Shown: in pieces, positions 45,965-59,653 of the stretch
Layout of the letters: every line of letters begins with the position of its first letter
Numbering within the stretch: position 1 is the first letter of the stretch
Assembly (NCBI GenBank): GCA_947000775.1
Contig: CAMQGK010000567.1
Coordinates: forward strand, 9,169,001-9,233,000
DNA length: 64,000 nucleotides
Source: Pterois miles
Taxonomy: Eukaryota; Chordata; Actinopteri; Perciformes; Scorpaenidae
Direction of reading: 5' to 3'
Notes under the pieces: generated by a model
Seen by the model: the letters and a program-made list of their open reading frames with translations, nothing else
The model's database searches: none
What the model was told of the DNA's origin: nothing
Translations under genes and position numbers: made by a program

Positions 45965-47954
45965 GTGAGTAAATTTCACAAACACACACACTCATCCCAT
46001 CATCAGCTCCAAAGCCAGAATACCAGTCAGCTGCCTCCCTCTACTGGCAGACATGCAGAGGTGAAGGATGGCTGGTAATACATTTGTTTATTTTGTGTAC
46101 ATTATTGGTTTTATTCTGGTAAACTGATGCAGAGAGAATTTGTCAAGATGTCAAACATACTCTGTGATTACAAGTGAGTGTGTTGTATCAATACATAAAT
46201 CAATACAGTACACTTAATAGAAGCTAAAATTAGTTTGATAGTAGGTCAGCACAAATTGGGCCGATTTAAGTGTTCATGAACATCATTCAACATCCTTGAT
46301 TAATTTTATAAGAAGTGTGTAATCTAGTACTAAAATGGTGTCTTTTCCTAGTCCAACACATGTTGTAGCACAGACACAAGTGTCATGTGACTCGACTGAC
46401 GTTCTTGTGTTGCTAACTGGTGCCAGAGAGGTTAATTTAGCTTTGACCCTTTGAGCAATATAAGACTACTACTAGCATTTCCTGGTTGTTATTTTGCATG
46501 TTGCATGATGTTTGTCAACCATCTGACTATAGACATGAGACAAATAAGCATAAGATATGTTTTTCCTGTAAATGGTGATTATTTCCATGGTTACTCGAGA
46601 CTGAATAACCTGTTACTTCACTGTGTGTCCGGCCACCAAGAGACACACATTGTCATCACATTGTTCAAATATTGTGGTGGATCATGGCTGAGGCTCACAT
46701 TTCCCAGAATGCCTTACAACGAGTCACAGAGCTGGACTTGTTGACCCGTTTCCCTCAGTCAAAGGTGGTCAGCATCTGTGGGTAATAAAATGTAGGCTGA
46801 GCACAAACGTGATTTTGATGATATAGTTGGAATTGTTTTTGCTGTTGAACTTCAGCATCTCGCTCTGGTATACTGAAGATAATATGGATGCATACATGTA
46901 GTCTGTTTCTCCTGTGATTACTACAACGGGTCATACCGACGTGAAGCAACTACGGTACAAAAATATGAATCTAGGCTGCACAATTAAACATATAATATCA
47001 TGAACGTAATTTGGAAGCTGTAACCCCATGTATTTTTGCCATTTGTGATGACAAACACAACTGAAACCATAACAAGCCTGCTGTTGGTTCAAAGGAGCCG
47101 ATGCAGAACCTGGGAAATGTCATGGCTCTTATTTCAACGTGACACATCTCCTTCATGCTGCTCAGAGACATGGGGTTTCACCAGTAACCTCAAGGTCTGG
47201 ATACCTCATTGGAACTTGTGTTAAACAGCGTGTGATCCCAGAAATCATGAAAGATTATCCGTATTTGTCAGTAGCAGCTGTAAGTCTCAGGCTGTCGTTT
47301 TATTAATGAAGGCATGAAAGAAAAATATGTTTATGTAAGAATTATGTTTATTACAAATTACTGATAGACTGATTGATATTTAGTTCCTTAATCTCTGATG
47401 ATACATCATGGGCATTTTATGATTTATTAAAGTAAAAATATTACATATTGGTCCTTTAAAGGGAAGATGAGGTTTTATTAAAGTTTGCTAGTTATTGGCT
47501 TCAGTTTCACACATTTCAGTTTCTTTGTCGAGAGCCAAACACAGCAGGGGTCCCCACCCTTGCTCAGTGCAAGATCTCATTTCAATTCAATGTTGCCCTA
47601 GGATCAATGCTAATCAAATCAGTCTTCTGAAGTCAGGGGGTTACAGTAAATTAAAGAGGTCTTATCCATTATAGTCTCAGCTCTCAGCTCTATAAAGCAG
47701 CTGTGGCAGACAAGATCTGTCCAGAACAATTTTGGCCAAAAATATCAAACATAAATGGTCTGAAAGGACATTTATCTAAGTCCGACTCTCAGTTTCTACT
47801 CCTTACGAACTAACACTGCATCATAGAAACAGGAGTACTTTAAACTCAGCAGTATGTAAGTACAGTATGTGCAAGGTTACAGGTCTGACCTGACTTACTG
47901 GACAGATAACTATATATGACTTTTATTTATGTTAATGCTGTGGGAGTAATCATT

Positions 47955-48200
47955 TAAATCTTTTTTTTTTTAAGTAAAATTACCCAAAACTTCACTTGTT
48001 CCAGCTTCTCAGATGTGAATATTGAATGTAATATGCTGGTTTTTGCTCTTCTTTGATAACAAACTGAATGTATTTGGGTTTTGGACTGTTGGTTTGAAAG
48101 AAAGAACCATTTGAACTTGACAAGTTTGGCTGTGAGAAATTATCGATGTTTCGCTCTTCTCTGACATTTTGTAGACCAAACACATAGAATATAAGATTTA
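47955..48200 (+). repeat. family G fragment
   Basis: TTCCAGCTTCTCAGATGTGAA, CAAACTGAATGTATTTGGG, TTTTGGACTGTTGGTTTGAA and CTGACATTTTGTAGACCAAA (landmarks) give the standard internal order of the family G element. Confidence 0.65.
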
Positions 48201-48888
48201 ATAGACAGAAGCAGACAGTGAACACATTAACCAGCAGAGGGAGCCAAATGGTGTTTGCTTCCCTCATCCTACCAACCGGGGTCCCTGCAGACCCCAGAGG
48301 TAGACTTTTTGTCATATCTAAAAAGATGCTTTATTTTAGCATTCCAGTTTTTCATGACTCGGTCAATCAATTTGTCCCCACTGACTTCATGTCATTGATT
48401 AATGTTTGTTGTAATTAGTGCTTTTTAAAACGTCCTTGGCCCCAGTCAAAAGTACCTAATCGTAGCCTGTAACGCTGAAACAGATAAATAGAATAGATAG
48501 ATAAGAGGTTTGCCATGAGTCCTAATTTAAAGTATCACACACTATCAGGAGGCTAGGGGCACCCTGTCTTGAAGGAGACAGACAGATTTCCTTATGTGCT
48601 CTGTCTATTTTCCTTTTACACAATATGCAAATTAAATGAATTAAAATAATAATAATATTTTTTTCCTTCAGATGACTTTAATTAGATAACTAATAATCTT
48701 TTGAACAGAAATATGTTAACATTTTGCTATTATGGTTGTTTTTTTAATAGTAGTATATTCTACATTGGTAGGATGAGGGTTAAAGTAATGCTAAAGGAGT
48801 ACTACTAAAAATTCATACAAATGAACTGTAGACTGAAATATGTTCAGGAAAATGTGAGGCGAGAAATAGGCATTACAGTAAAGGAATC

Positions 48889-48930
<42 letters not shown>

Positions 48931-49690
48931 TTACTTTATTGATGTGACAGCAGCAGGTTGTCCAAGCAATGCACAGGAACATAAAATGTACACGTCAACA
49001 CTAAGTTATATATCTATAGCAAACAAAATCTAAACATTTTTGGAATACACTATAAATGTAACTGACTACTACAACTAGCATAAAAATCGATATTATAAAC
49101 ACTGAATAACCCACTATATTTTGTACAATATCAAGTGCGCAATAGCATACTATATACATAGTATATACAAAGTGTGCAAATTGCAATGCCTGTCCTTTCA
49201 TACAAAAATAATCGAGGTAGAAAATGAAAATATAGAAGTGCAGAAGTGAGAATCATCAGTTAGACAGAGATGAGGTGCTGAAGAAGGTTATTGTGAAGCT
49301 GAATGAGTCTGTTAGAGAAATCGCTCCGCTGTCTGTCCAGTCGGTGGTGGGGAGGGTGGTCAGGATTATCCATGTTGGATAACAGGTTGTTGAGTGTCCT
49401 CCTCTCTACCACAACATCAAAGGTGTTCCGGTTTGCAGCCGATTACGGAGCCGGCCTCCTTAATGAGTCCATTCTCCGGCCTCGATGCTGCTCCACCAGC
49501 AGATGATGGCGAAGCATCGCACGCTGGCCACAACAGACTGGTTTCCGACATTTTGCTTCACACAAGGATCTGAGCTTCTTCAGGAAATAGTCTGCTCATC
49601 CCCTTCTTATATACAGCCTCAGTACTGGTCTTCCACTTCAGTCTGTTGTCGATGTGATGTGAATTCCCTCGGTCCCTGAACTGAATCAAG
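48889..49690 (-). pseudogene. decayed LINE (CR1/L2-like) C-terminal fragment with (GATA)n tail
   Basis: Read on the minus strand from about 49680, broken frames give NRLKWKTSTEAVYKKGMSRL, FLKKLRS, SVVASVRCFAIICW, VVVERRTLNNLLSNMDNPD and LDRQRSDFSNRLIQL. These are in the order of the ORF2 C-terminus of fish jockey-superfamily LINEs. Several frame shifts and stops separate them. The 3' end reaches TTTACTTTATTGATGTG on the + strand and then an (ATAG)n run at 48889-48930, as expected for an antisense insertion with a simple-repeat tail. The clade name rests on memory of similar fish elements. Confidence 0.7.
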
Positions 49691-50216
49691 TCATATTATA
49701 GCAGACTTTGTGATATCGCCAAATATCCTATTGTCCAAGGAATCAGTATAATATAGTATCATGATGGAACTGGTGATTTACACCTCTAGTGATTACCCAA
49801 CATCAACTGTTGATGTTTTAGGTTGCTAAAATGTTTCTGGAAGCATCTTAATTTGTTTGGCCAGTTATTTGCAGAAAAATATATCAAACAAACTTATGGT
49901 CCAAAAAACGCACAGCATATCCCCAGTGCCTGTTTTTATGATTATTATGAATTATTATGATACTTTCTGCCAATGAAATCATTTTTACAAACTTAATTTC
50001 TTGCCCAAACAAGTCTGGTTTCAGTGGTATCAGTTAAAAGTAGACTTTCCTCTTTCCTGGAGAGGATTTCCTGACCTGCTTCGTGGTTTATTTAACCCAT
50101 AAATGGTCGAGAACAGTGTCACCACCTACTTTGTAGTTTGCGTGTGATGCTTTGTTGTGCCTGCAGGTGACAGCAGAGGTTTACATTAACTTTACTCTGC
50201 ACCTCTCAACTCAATT

Positions 50217-50400
50217 AAGATAAGATAAGATAAGATATTCCTTTGTTGGTCCCACAGTGGAGAAATTCACACGTTACAGCAGCAAAGTGGATAGTGCAAT
50301 AAACAAGAAGCATAGATTTTAAAACAGTATTAATACAAATAAAATAAAATAATATATACATAATAGAAAGTAAAGCCAAAAATACAGCTATACCTCAAAC
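50217..50400 (-). repeat. GATAA-tailed retroelement 3' end
   Basis: AGATAAGATAAGATAAGATATTCC, TTTGTTGGTCCCACAGTGGAG and GTTACAGCAGCAAAGTGGATAGTGC (landmarks) are a common teleost dispersed repeat. The start resembles 22785-22840. Confidence 0.6.
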
Positions 50401-52017
50401 TGAAACCATCAGATTTTCGTCATGTAGAATTAACATAAATCCCTCTAATCTCATGTCATGTGGAGTAAAACCTGTGACTAAATAAAATCTTTGCTTTGGT
50501 GCTAAATGAGTTGATTTCACATAAATAACTTGGCTGTTGTAGAGTAACAGACTAACAAAAGCTTCAAAAGTGTGCTGTCTAATGTACATACACAGTTAAT
50601 TTCATACCCCAAATATGACTACATTTTAATGTCCTCTACATAAAGCTTCAGCTGTGCCACCATTCATCCCCAAGTAGATCTCTCAATTATAATAAATGGA
50701 AATGGATGCATGCATAACCCTTGAATTTGCATTTAGATGATTTCTTTTTGCCCGTGTTACTTAACCACTGTAAATTAACTACCAAATAAATGTAACCTAA
50801 GAAAGTAAAAACAAGTGTGTCCCGTTGAAAGGAAAAATAGATTTTCCGTTATGATGTGAAAGAAATAAATGATTGATTCCTGTGTTATTACACAGCTGTA
50901 TAATCAATATACAGTGAAAAATACTATGAAAAGCTCCACTAACTACCACTAAGACAGTTATAAGACCCTTTTGAATGTCCTGAAAAGAGACAATACACAC
51001 ATTACTTTGGATATACCCATTTCTGCATGTAAAAGCGTTTTCCCTTCATGGTGTTTCGCTGGGGTTCATCCCTCTCTCCTACTCTGTCTTCCTGGTTCCC
51101 ACGCTTGTAGACTGATCATTAGCTGGGATTTACTGTGGGAAATGATAAGAGAGCAGACTTATCGCACAGACACTGCTAGGACAGCGGTAAATGCTAAACC
51201 TCAGTGCTACAGAAGGATAAAATAGAGCTGAGTGGTAGAAACTGTCAAGGAAAATTGAGTTCTTATTTTATCAATCAGTCCTAGACTGTATTTGCAACAC
51301 TTGTACGCTAATATTTGAAAAAGCAATTTTTGTGCAGTAAAATGTTGCGCCCCTGATTTCCTCCAGCTGTGATAAAATGTTCCTCTTATTTTTCTTGGAG
51401 TGATAGTTTACAGATAACAATAAAGAGACAGTAAAAGGTGTAGTACTAATTTCTGTCCACAGGGGTCAGTGTGGAGCCACCAGTAGCTTACTGCCTCATT
51501 GCAGTGAGGTGGAGAAAAAAAAACACCATCACAGAGAATGAGCGGTAGAAGCACTAGGAATTATTTTACAGCTTAACGTAGCAGGAGCTGGTGGAAATGG
51601 CTAAGAAATGCATTTGTGCCGTCGACTAGCTGTGGATTTAATCAAAGCAATTGACATGGGTGTAAAATGACACTTTATTGATCACTTTTCAGTCACCTCC
51701 CTCCCCCTTTCAACTGGGAGATCAGAGCTCGGGGTCAGTGGCAGAACAGTGCCCACGGAGATGGAGGATCAGCACTAACTCAAGGACTCTCTGGCAGGGA
51801 GATATCAGTGGGATGTGGGATTGGGGCCTTGAGAGGTACCCCCTTCCTTTGGTACTGACCCCCTTCTTTTGGTACTGCACATGCTGCCTAACTGCTTTAC
51901 AGCTGGTCTGAAAGAGTGGGTGAAAAAAGCCAGTTGGCACACAGAAGGGTGAAAATAATTGTTTAAATATGAGCACATTTTCAGACATACTTGGTGTTGC
52001 ATGCAGCTTTTTCGGTC

Positions 52018-52280
52018 CCAATAGCGATAACTCAGCTTTGGGTATAGGCCGATACTGAATACTGATCCGATACCAATGTCTAATTAATAAGATTTATGTC
52101 TCACTGTGTGGAAGTGACGGGGATCATTCTGTTATGTGTAAGGACTTATCAGGCTTGATTTAAACATCGTTTTCCTAACTATATAAAATAAAATGTATCA
52201 AATAAATACATAGATGTAAATTTACTGAATTAATATGTTATTAAAATAATAAATTGTGCATCAGCAACTTGGTAAAATTA
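52018..52280 (-). mobile_element. family F hAT-like MITE, partial inverted copy
   Basis: GGTATAGGCCGATACTGA, TCTCACTGTGTGGAAGTG, GGATCATTCTGTTATG, GGCTTGATTTAAACATC and TAAATTTACTGAAT are reverse complements of family F words at 20597-21030. The AGGGATGCACC termini are not recognisable. Confidence 0.6.
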
Positions 52281-53976
52281 CAATTCAAACAGGAATTACA
52301 ATTCAAGTTCTATATAATATAATGTATATAGTGTATAAACATAGAATTGAATTTAATAGATGACTTAATAGATGAATAGATGCCCAATCCAGGTATTTGG
52401 GTCAGTTTTGGCCAGATATCCAATCTGATTCCTGATGAACAGAAATAGTTGTGTGAGAACAGAGCTGGAGAGAAGTTCATACCCTGATTTCTTTCTCTGC
52501 TCATCACAGTTGGACAATCGTGAAGACGTGAATGTCGGATTTTTGCTTTCGGAAAGTTGCAGAAACAATAATAGTGACTCTGACTGTTGACTCCAGAGCA
52601 AAGTTTAAAACATAAAGCTACCAAGAATGCAGGAAGCAACAGTTTCATGAGTTTTATGTACATAAAAGTCCATAAGTGAAACATTTGCTGCCTCTTGGTG
52701 ATATTTTCTGACATTCACGCTAGCAGAGACCTTTGTGCAATCCTGTACTAAGCTTTTTGTTTGCTTGAAGGACACTGCTCTCACACCAGAGCAGGGACTT
52801 TTATTCAAAGTGAGCCAGTAATGTTAGAGCAGTGGACTCATACAGTTTTATTCAAGTCTTAAAGTCAGAGAAGTATGCTTTACCAGTGAGTCATTATAAA
52901 GCTTTTGATCCTAATAGAGATTTAGATTTTTGACTTTTCATCGCTCTAATTAGATAATCAAATGATTCAAGATCAGCTAGTAGCCCATAAGTGCTACACC
53001 ATCATACAGTAGTAGTAACATCAGTCTCGCCGAGCTGGGATTTAGGTTTATCCAGAATGTCAATAAATAGGCAGGAAAAGCCTACATTGGAAACACCTGA
53101 AGGGCACATATGTAAAACTCATTTGCAAAAGATGCACCTTTTTCAAAGCCAATCAGAGCAGAGGGTGAATACAGGTGAAAAATGTGTTTTTTGAGCAGTA
53201 AAGCATGTGAACATGTTCGAGTCAGAACCCAAAACACAACCTGAAAGTCCTCTTTAAAGGCTGAATAGTTCATAATGAATTGAACAATAGATGCACCTGT
53301 CCCTTATCAGTGCCTCAGATGAGTTGGTGTGTTAACCGAAAGCAGATTGTCTCTTCGCTGGACTGGGATCACACTCGACTGGGGTTGTGATCATCGTTCA
53401 GCAGTTTATTTTCTCAGGTGTGAACCACAGAGGGGAAAGGTGATCTGTTTCAGACTTCGGTTAGTCACATTGACACTCCCAGGACCTGAAGTAGCAGTCC
53501 TGATGGACCTAAATAAACCTCTCTCGTGTTGGCCCCAGTTAGCAACACATGTAGGAATATAGTCACTAAAATGAACATCAAGCCAACATCTGTCTATTTA
53601 GACCCATTAAACTCATCTTAGTGTTGTTTGCTTTGGTTTACACAGATATTTGTCTCACATACGGAGATCAGAGCTGCGGTCGAATAAATGTTGTCAACTC
53701 ATTGAAAGATGTGAAGGAGAACTCATAAGGACTCGAAAAGACTCCAACTGCACGATGCAGCGGCAGATATATATTTTTTAATTATTATTATTTGCTTATA
53801 AGAGATACAAGATTCCTTTATTGTTATATCTCAAAATAAATTCTTGTGTTTTGGCTTCTTGACATAAGAAGCATAATAGCAATAAAATACACAGTAAATT
53901 AAAATACAATATAATACAATGTAATAAGATAATATACATTTATATTTCATATGTATATTTATCTGTATATTTATAC

Positions 53977-53981
<5 letters not shown>

Positions 53982-54034
<53 letters not shown>
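53982..54034 (+). repeat. (AT)n microsatellite
   Basis: Pure AT run of 53 bp embedded in very AT-rich sequence from 53880 on. Confidence 0.95.
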
Positions 54035-54039
<5 letters not shown>

Positions 54040-54296
54040 GGATTCCTGTCCAAAGCAGAATCATGCCTCTGTAGACGGACTTCATCCATAATGCACAATT
54101 AAACAGCGACGATGGATGTTGATGGCCGACTGGTGCATCGCTTTAAGTGTTGGTATTGCAAAGGAATTGTGGGACAGCATTATCTCCTTTCATTTCATAA
54201 AGGATGCTTCAGTGTAGTTAGAGAATTCAAATAGCTCTTATCACAGCTGCCACTTAGTACTTCCAGATCATTTCACTCAGTCAGGAACCTTCTGAC

Positions 54297-55267
54297 TAGG
54301 GCTGCACGATTGTGGCAAAAATGATAATCACAATTATTTTGATCTGTATTGTGATCACAATTATTTTCACAATCAATTCATAGATTTTAGGGACTAAATA
54401 TTTAGATTGCATTTTCACATTTAAGTAAACACAGCGCTGCTTTCTCTTCCATGTTGAACTAAATCCCAGCCGTCAATAACTCTAAATTTTAGACTTTTAC
54501 TTTGTTATTATCATCTATAGTGGTTATTTATATAAAAACACATATTCAAATATTTGCTTTGATTAAACCAAATCTTGGCATATAATTAATTATATATGAT
54601 AAGCTGCTCAGAGCTAGTGTTAGGAAGTTAAACAGGACATAAGTCTCTAGTATCTATTTTATCTACTTTATTTTGCTCTCCTTCAAATAACTGGATTTAT
54701 TCAAGTTTCTCACCAAAACTACATTGTACAAGATTACATTTGAACACATCATAATAGTGTTAGAAGTTACCATCACCCAATTCTCGTATTTACTGAGCAG
54801 AGCTTGAACATACCATAAACTCCTACTGTCGTAGTTTCTGACTGAATTAGTTGTTAAAATGTTTTTAAGGTTGTTCCTCCACGGCTTATTCAGGACTCGC
54901 AGTTGTGACAAATTGCAGCTTTATGTCTTCTTCACTCACACTGAAGAACTTCCACACCAACGACATGTACTGCACTGACTCTGCCGCTTTGTGCCGACGT
55001 AAAGCCATCATGTGGCAGCTGCACGTACAGTGTGTAGTGTATACAGTACATGCGGATATATGAGACTGCTGGAAAGTGGCAGTCTTCGGTCGGCTGCTGA
55101 TTGACGTTACATTTCTAGCTGCTAGTTTATGAACCGTTCCCTTTATGCAGAAGAGTTTCCCACGAGCGGAGCATTTTAAACGTCAGTATTGTAGATGATC
55201 ATGTTCATATAAATGTGGAAAGCTAAAACCGCGTCCGCGATTAATATTCAATTAACCGCGCAGCCTT
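54297..55267 (+). mobile_element. hAT-like element with AGGGCTGCACGAT end, about 0.97 kb
   Basis: It begins TAGGGCTGCACGATTGTGGC with GATAATCACAATTATTTTGATC and ends CGCGATTAATATTCAATTAA, CCGCGCAGCCTTA. The ends are imperfect inverted repeats. This wording is typical of abundant non-autonomous fish elements. No transposase frame remains. Confidence 0.65.
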
Positions 55268-56332
55268 AATTCCAAAGCAAAAAAACAAAAAAACACTGTT
55301 CGACCACAGCCCTAGACTCTCTCTCAAAGGCCACACTGAACATGTACATGTGCTGTTGCCGTTTCACCATCCCTGAAATGAAATTATCTGGAAAAGATTC
55401 GCTAATTTTGCAGCACATATAAAAGCCAGTTGCAGCTGGACGGAACATAAGACACCTACGAAGACTCTGATGAGGCTGTTTCACATGGGGAAAAGGTGCA
55501 CTGCCAACGCCCACGCTGCTGTGCACATATACAGTATTCTGCTGTTACTGCACTCTCGTCTCCACTCGTCCTCCCTGTAGACTCAAATACACGCCTTATC
55601 TCTCTTTCCCGCACACACATCCATACTCAGTCCCATGCATGCTCTTTGCAATTAGCGCATGCTGTATGAGAGCAAGAATGCATACACAGTCACATGCATA
55701 TTACACACCTGTGCATGCATAAGCAGATCCATTCACTCACTCACAAACACATGAACATACCCACCCTCCTCTATTTCCCTGAAGTCCTATGAGACTGTTT
55801 GGCATGCTACCGTCTTTATAGCTCACCTCAACCAGCATTTGATGGTCACTTTAACAGGCATCATCTAATATTTATAGACCTGCTCCGCTGAGGGTTTAAT
55901 GCTGGCCGTTGGGTCTGTGCTGTGTTTAACCTCTTTGAGCTTAGCGTAGCGCTTACTGTATAACAGCATGAAAACCTCATTTCTCTTGACATCTTGAGGT
56001 TTTGTCACGCTGCAAGCTGGCCGGGAAACCCTCCCTTCATGTTGTATGTTCCCCACAGCTCTGAGAGCTCCACATCTCAATTATTATTTATTAAAAAAAA
56101 AAAACATTTGACTGCAATTGCAAAAAGGGTGCCTCAGTTTTTTTCAGTAGCTGCTGAGGAACAGCTTTCTGACCCTTGTTTCAATGTCATGTTAGGTGGA
56201 GACTTTCAGGTTAACTGATACAAAACAGACCTGCTTTTGTATTATGCAACACTTTTTTTTTTTAAATAAAAAATATATAAATAATGGCAGCATTCCCCCA
56301 TCATTTTACTGTTGATAACATGTTATCTCCTC

Positions 56333-56640
56333 TTGAGCTGCAGTGATTAGTTGACTAATGGATTAGTCGATCAACAGAAAAATTATGAATGATTAATGAT
56401 TAAAGTAATTTTTCATGCAAATCTGGCAAAAAAAGAATGCTTTTTATCTTTCATCTCTCAAATATGGAGATTTCCTGCTTTTTCTGTTTCATACGCCACT
56501 GAAAGAAGGCAGAAATAGTCACACCCGGCACAATAATGCCAAAGGGCATTGTGATGTGTAAGCTATTCATCCATTACATTCTGAAATTTTTTTTAAATTA
56601 CAACTTTTCAGGCCATTAGATTAATAAATCTGTCAACTTA
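56333..56640 (+). repeat. family G fragment
   Basis: GAGCTGCAGTGATTAGTTGACT, GATTAGTCGATCAACAGAAAA, TCTGGCAAAAAAAGAATGC and TCAAATATGGAGATTTCCTGC follow the family G order from its start. Confidence 0.65.
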
Positions 56641-58051
56641 TGTGTTCACAAATTGACAGTTTTTTTCTTTTGCCAGCTGTCCTTCCTGCATTCAGCTGCT
56701 TCAAATGTATTATGCTTAACTTCTTTGTATTTCTTTAATGTCATAGTTCACTCTGTCTTTGTAAAATGTGTCTGTCTGCAAGTCTCAAGACGTATCCATG
56801 TTTGTGATTGGTCAGATCCGCACACACCTCCCCTTTTATGTGAATGTGCTCACAGCCAGATTGAGAAACCCTGGGTTGACTTTAGTTGATAACCAGCGTC
56901 GTAGGACCGTTTAAGGTGATCACATTTGTTCGGGTTAGTTAAACCAGATAATGACAAGATACCCAGGGTACGTTGAACTGGCTTCGTAGTACAGGCCTCT
57001 GCTTAGGCGCCCTCTCGTTTCATTATTCAAGAAAAAAAAATTGGAAACTAAAATGTTTCACAGTCTATTTTTACATGATGTGACTATTTACACGGTCTGC
57101 ACACTACATCACACATCCTACTGTCCCTTATCATGGTGTCTTTTTCCACAGAACACAATTATTGAGCTACATCAGCTAAGTACTTTGTGCAATGTGTTTG
57201 TTTGTTTATACAGAGGGGTGGGAAATGTTCTTGTGTGTGTGTTCTTGAGTGTTTCCCTAGCGAGCTTCCTAAGATACAGCAGTACCAGCCGTGCTTCTGG
57301 TAATTGGATGTGACCTCACAACTTGACCAGCAACAATAACTGTACACACACACTCCACAATCGCAGGGGATGTTACGCCACTGGAATACAATTACAGACC
57401 AATAACAGAGGGCCACAAAAGAAGGATTAGTGTTGGAACTGGCAACCTTCATGTGTCTACATGGTCATTACAGACAGATCTTGCAAATGATATGATAATT
57501 ACGTTACTGATGGGTTGTGAATAAAAAATAAGACCCTCATTTAATTGGTCCAGGGTTTATTTGAACCAATCTGTTGTGGGTGATTAATCATCATTTTACT
57601 CCTCTTATAGCTTATAAAGAAGATGGCTCACCAATAATTTAGTGATATATTGAGATATGATTGTTTTACTTTAAGTATTCAATAAGGTTGCATTTTAATT
57701 ACATTGTAGTTACAGTTGTATGCAACAATACCATGATATTTTTATTAATTGACATCGAGCAGACAGATAGCGGCTGCCTTAATTGTGTGTAACTTTAAGC
57801 TTTAATATAATTCAAACAGGTGGATTAGTTCATGATTTGCTATAAAAATCAGTTTAACACATAGTAATCAGAGTGTTAAGTCTTTTCACAAGCCCAGTAC
57901 TCACACACAAACCGTTTCCAGTTTCAGCCCATTGTAACTGATGCATAAGTGAAATGTACTAACATTTCTTTTTCTTCCCTTGTCCCAATATCATCTCTTT
58001 TCTTATCTCTCTCCCTCTTTCTTTCCTGTTTTCTCCATCCCTCCCCCCCAG

Positions 58052-58208
58052 TCAAAGAGGGCAAGAATCTGGTTCCTATGGACCCCAACGGTCTGTCAGA
58101 CCCTTACGTGAAGCTTAAGCTGATCCCAGATCCCCGCAGCGAGAGTAAACAGAAGACCAAGACCATAAAGTGCTGCCTCAACCCCACCTGGAATGAGACC
58201 TTTAAATT
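58052..58208 (+). CDS. prkcb: prkcb exon, first half of the C2 domain (157 bp)
   Basis: It encodes (I)KEGKNLVPMDPNGLSDPYV, KLKLIPDPRSESKQKTKTIK and CCLNPTWNETFK, ending two bases into a phenylalanine codon. The C2 domain binds calcium and acidic phospholipid and brings the kinase to the plasma membrane. The calcium ligands in PMD and LSD (D187 and D193 in usual conventional-PKC numbering) are present. So is the lysine cluster KQKTKT that binds phosphoinositide. The acceptor is CCCAG ending at 58051, the donor GTAAGG starts at 58209. The 157-bp length matches the vertebrate exon. TIKC and LVPMD favour beta over alpha (TIRS, LIPMD). Confidence 0.96.
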
Positions 58209-59653
58209 GTAAGGTTTTATTACATCATGTTGGGTGGTCACTGGGTCAGTTGTTTTATTTATCTTTCTGTCTGTCTCTCCCTCTCCTCATATCTGTTTCT
58301 TCTCTTCCATCTCTCTCACTGTTTTAAAGGCCCCATACCATCATGTATTTCATGTTTTTACGATGTTTGCATGCTGAAATATTCAAAAAACCCTTTATTT
58401 TCTTCATACTGTCTGCAAAAATATGCCTGTGTTTATCCTCTGTCTGAAACGATCTCCTTTAGCACACTTCAGTGGATCTGCATTGCTTGGCAACAGCTTG
58501 GGTCCATGTTTGCTTAATGTCAGGTGATGGCAACACAGGTTGCATCCAAAATTTGATTGAACATGCTATTTAGTTTGCTAAAACAGTCTGTGAGATTTTT
58601 TAATATGGCTGAAACCTTAGGATGAAACGAAAGTAGATTAATTGCATAGTATTTCCAGTGAAATATCACAGCATGCAACACTGGACATTACATCAGCATT
58701 AACATCCCACAATGCAATGCAGAAGTTACAATAACGTTCATAACAGACATTGACAGACAGCTCTGTAACATCAATAACGCCTCTGCTTAAGTAAGTAAGT
58801 ATACGATTTCAATAAATTACTGCTCAGTGCTTCTGAAAAGATATATACTAGTGTTGACACAGTATGTTGAGTGACAGTACACATCAGGTATGTAGTGATG
58901 AGAATGGGATTTCAGATGAAGCCTGAGACATATTTGGGTTGTGTACGTGTAAAACTGTGAAATGGTCTAAATCTTGTATATTTGTGACATCACAAAGTAA
59001 CAGAAATCCTGTTTCTGAATATGGGCTGTGTGTATTTTCCTCATGGATCGAGCATTTTGATACTTTCACAATATTTATGTACTTAAACCTGCTTTATAAT
59101 ATAAAAGACATAATAATCTCACTTTTTACATTATGGGACCTTTAAGAGCATCACATTATGCTTGTCTTTTCAAGCATGTGTAACCGCTGGCGCTCAGATA
59201 TAAACATCTGGCCTCTTCTATATTCATAAAACCTTGCTTTTGGGGTCGTTTCCTGCAGTTACATTCTTAATCAGCTTCATCACAGACTGCATGGAGGGAG
59301 ACTGAGATTTGCATTTTCAGGCATCTGGGTGCAGATGTTCACTTTGAAAGGCATTTGCACCTGTCTAACAAATCAAAAAAGAGACGACAGGGCTATAGTA
59401 GCCTGAATGTAACACACATACTAGACATACAGACGGGTCCTGGTGTATTTCATGTATTTGGAAAATGAGGTGATCACCGGAGGAAGAGGAAGAGGCCACT
59501 AATTGTTAAGGTAGGATCCAGGACTATCCAGGACTGCTCTCGTGTGGCTTTAAAGGGTAGTAACTTAAAGGGAATGGGTCAACGTGAAAACTCACCTACA
59601 GGTCTCACTGTCAGTCATCATCCAACTGTTGATTGACCTCGTTTCTCTCCCAG
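58209..59653 (+). other. prkcb: prkcb intron, 1.4 kb
   Basis: Donor GTAAGG, acceptor TCCCAG. It contains a family E repeat (58535-58775). The remainder is unremarkable intron with no open frame of interest. Confidence 0.85.
58535..58775 (+). mobile_element. family E interspersed repeat
   Basis: GGTTGCATCCAAAATTTG, GCTATTTAGTTTGCTAAAAC, CACTGGACATTACATCAGC, CCCACAATGCAATGC and GTTCATAACAGACATTGAC match 18265-18500 in order and orientation. Confidence 0.65.

Larger units (their letters stand above)
45965..58051 (+). other. prkcb: prkcb intron, 12.1 kb
   Basis: Donor GTGAGT, acceptor CCCCCCCAG ending at 58051 after a long CT-rich tract (57966-58049). Repeats are listed separately. 53810-53900 resembles a retroelement 3' end (AAGATTCCTTTATTG) and runs into an AT-repeat. 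No coding exon or RNA gene is seen in 46100-47900, 49700-50210, 50400-52010, 52300-53800, 55270-56330 or 56650-57950. Confidence 0.85.
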
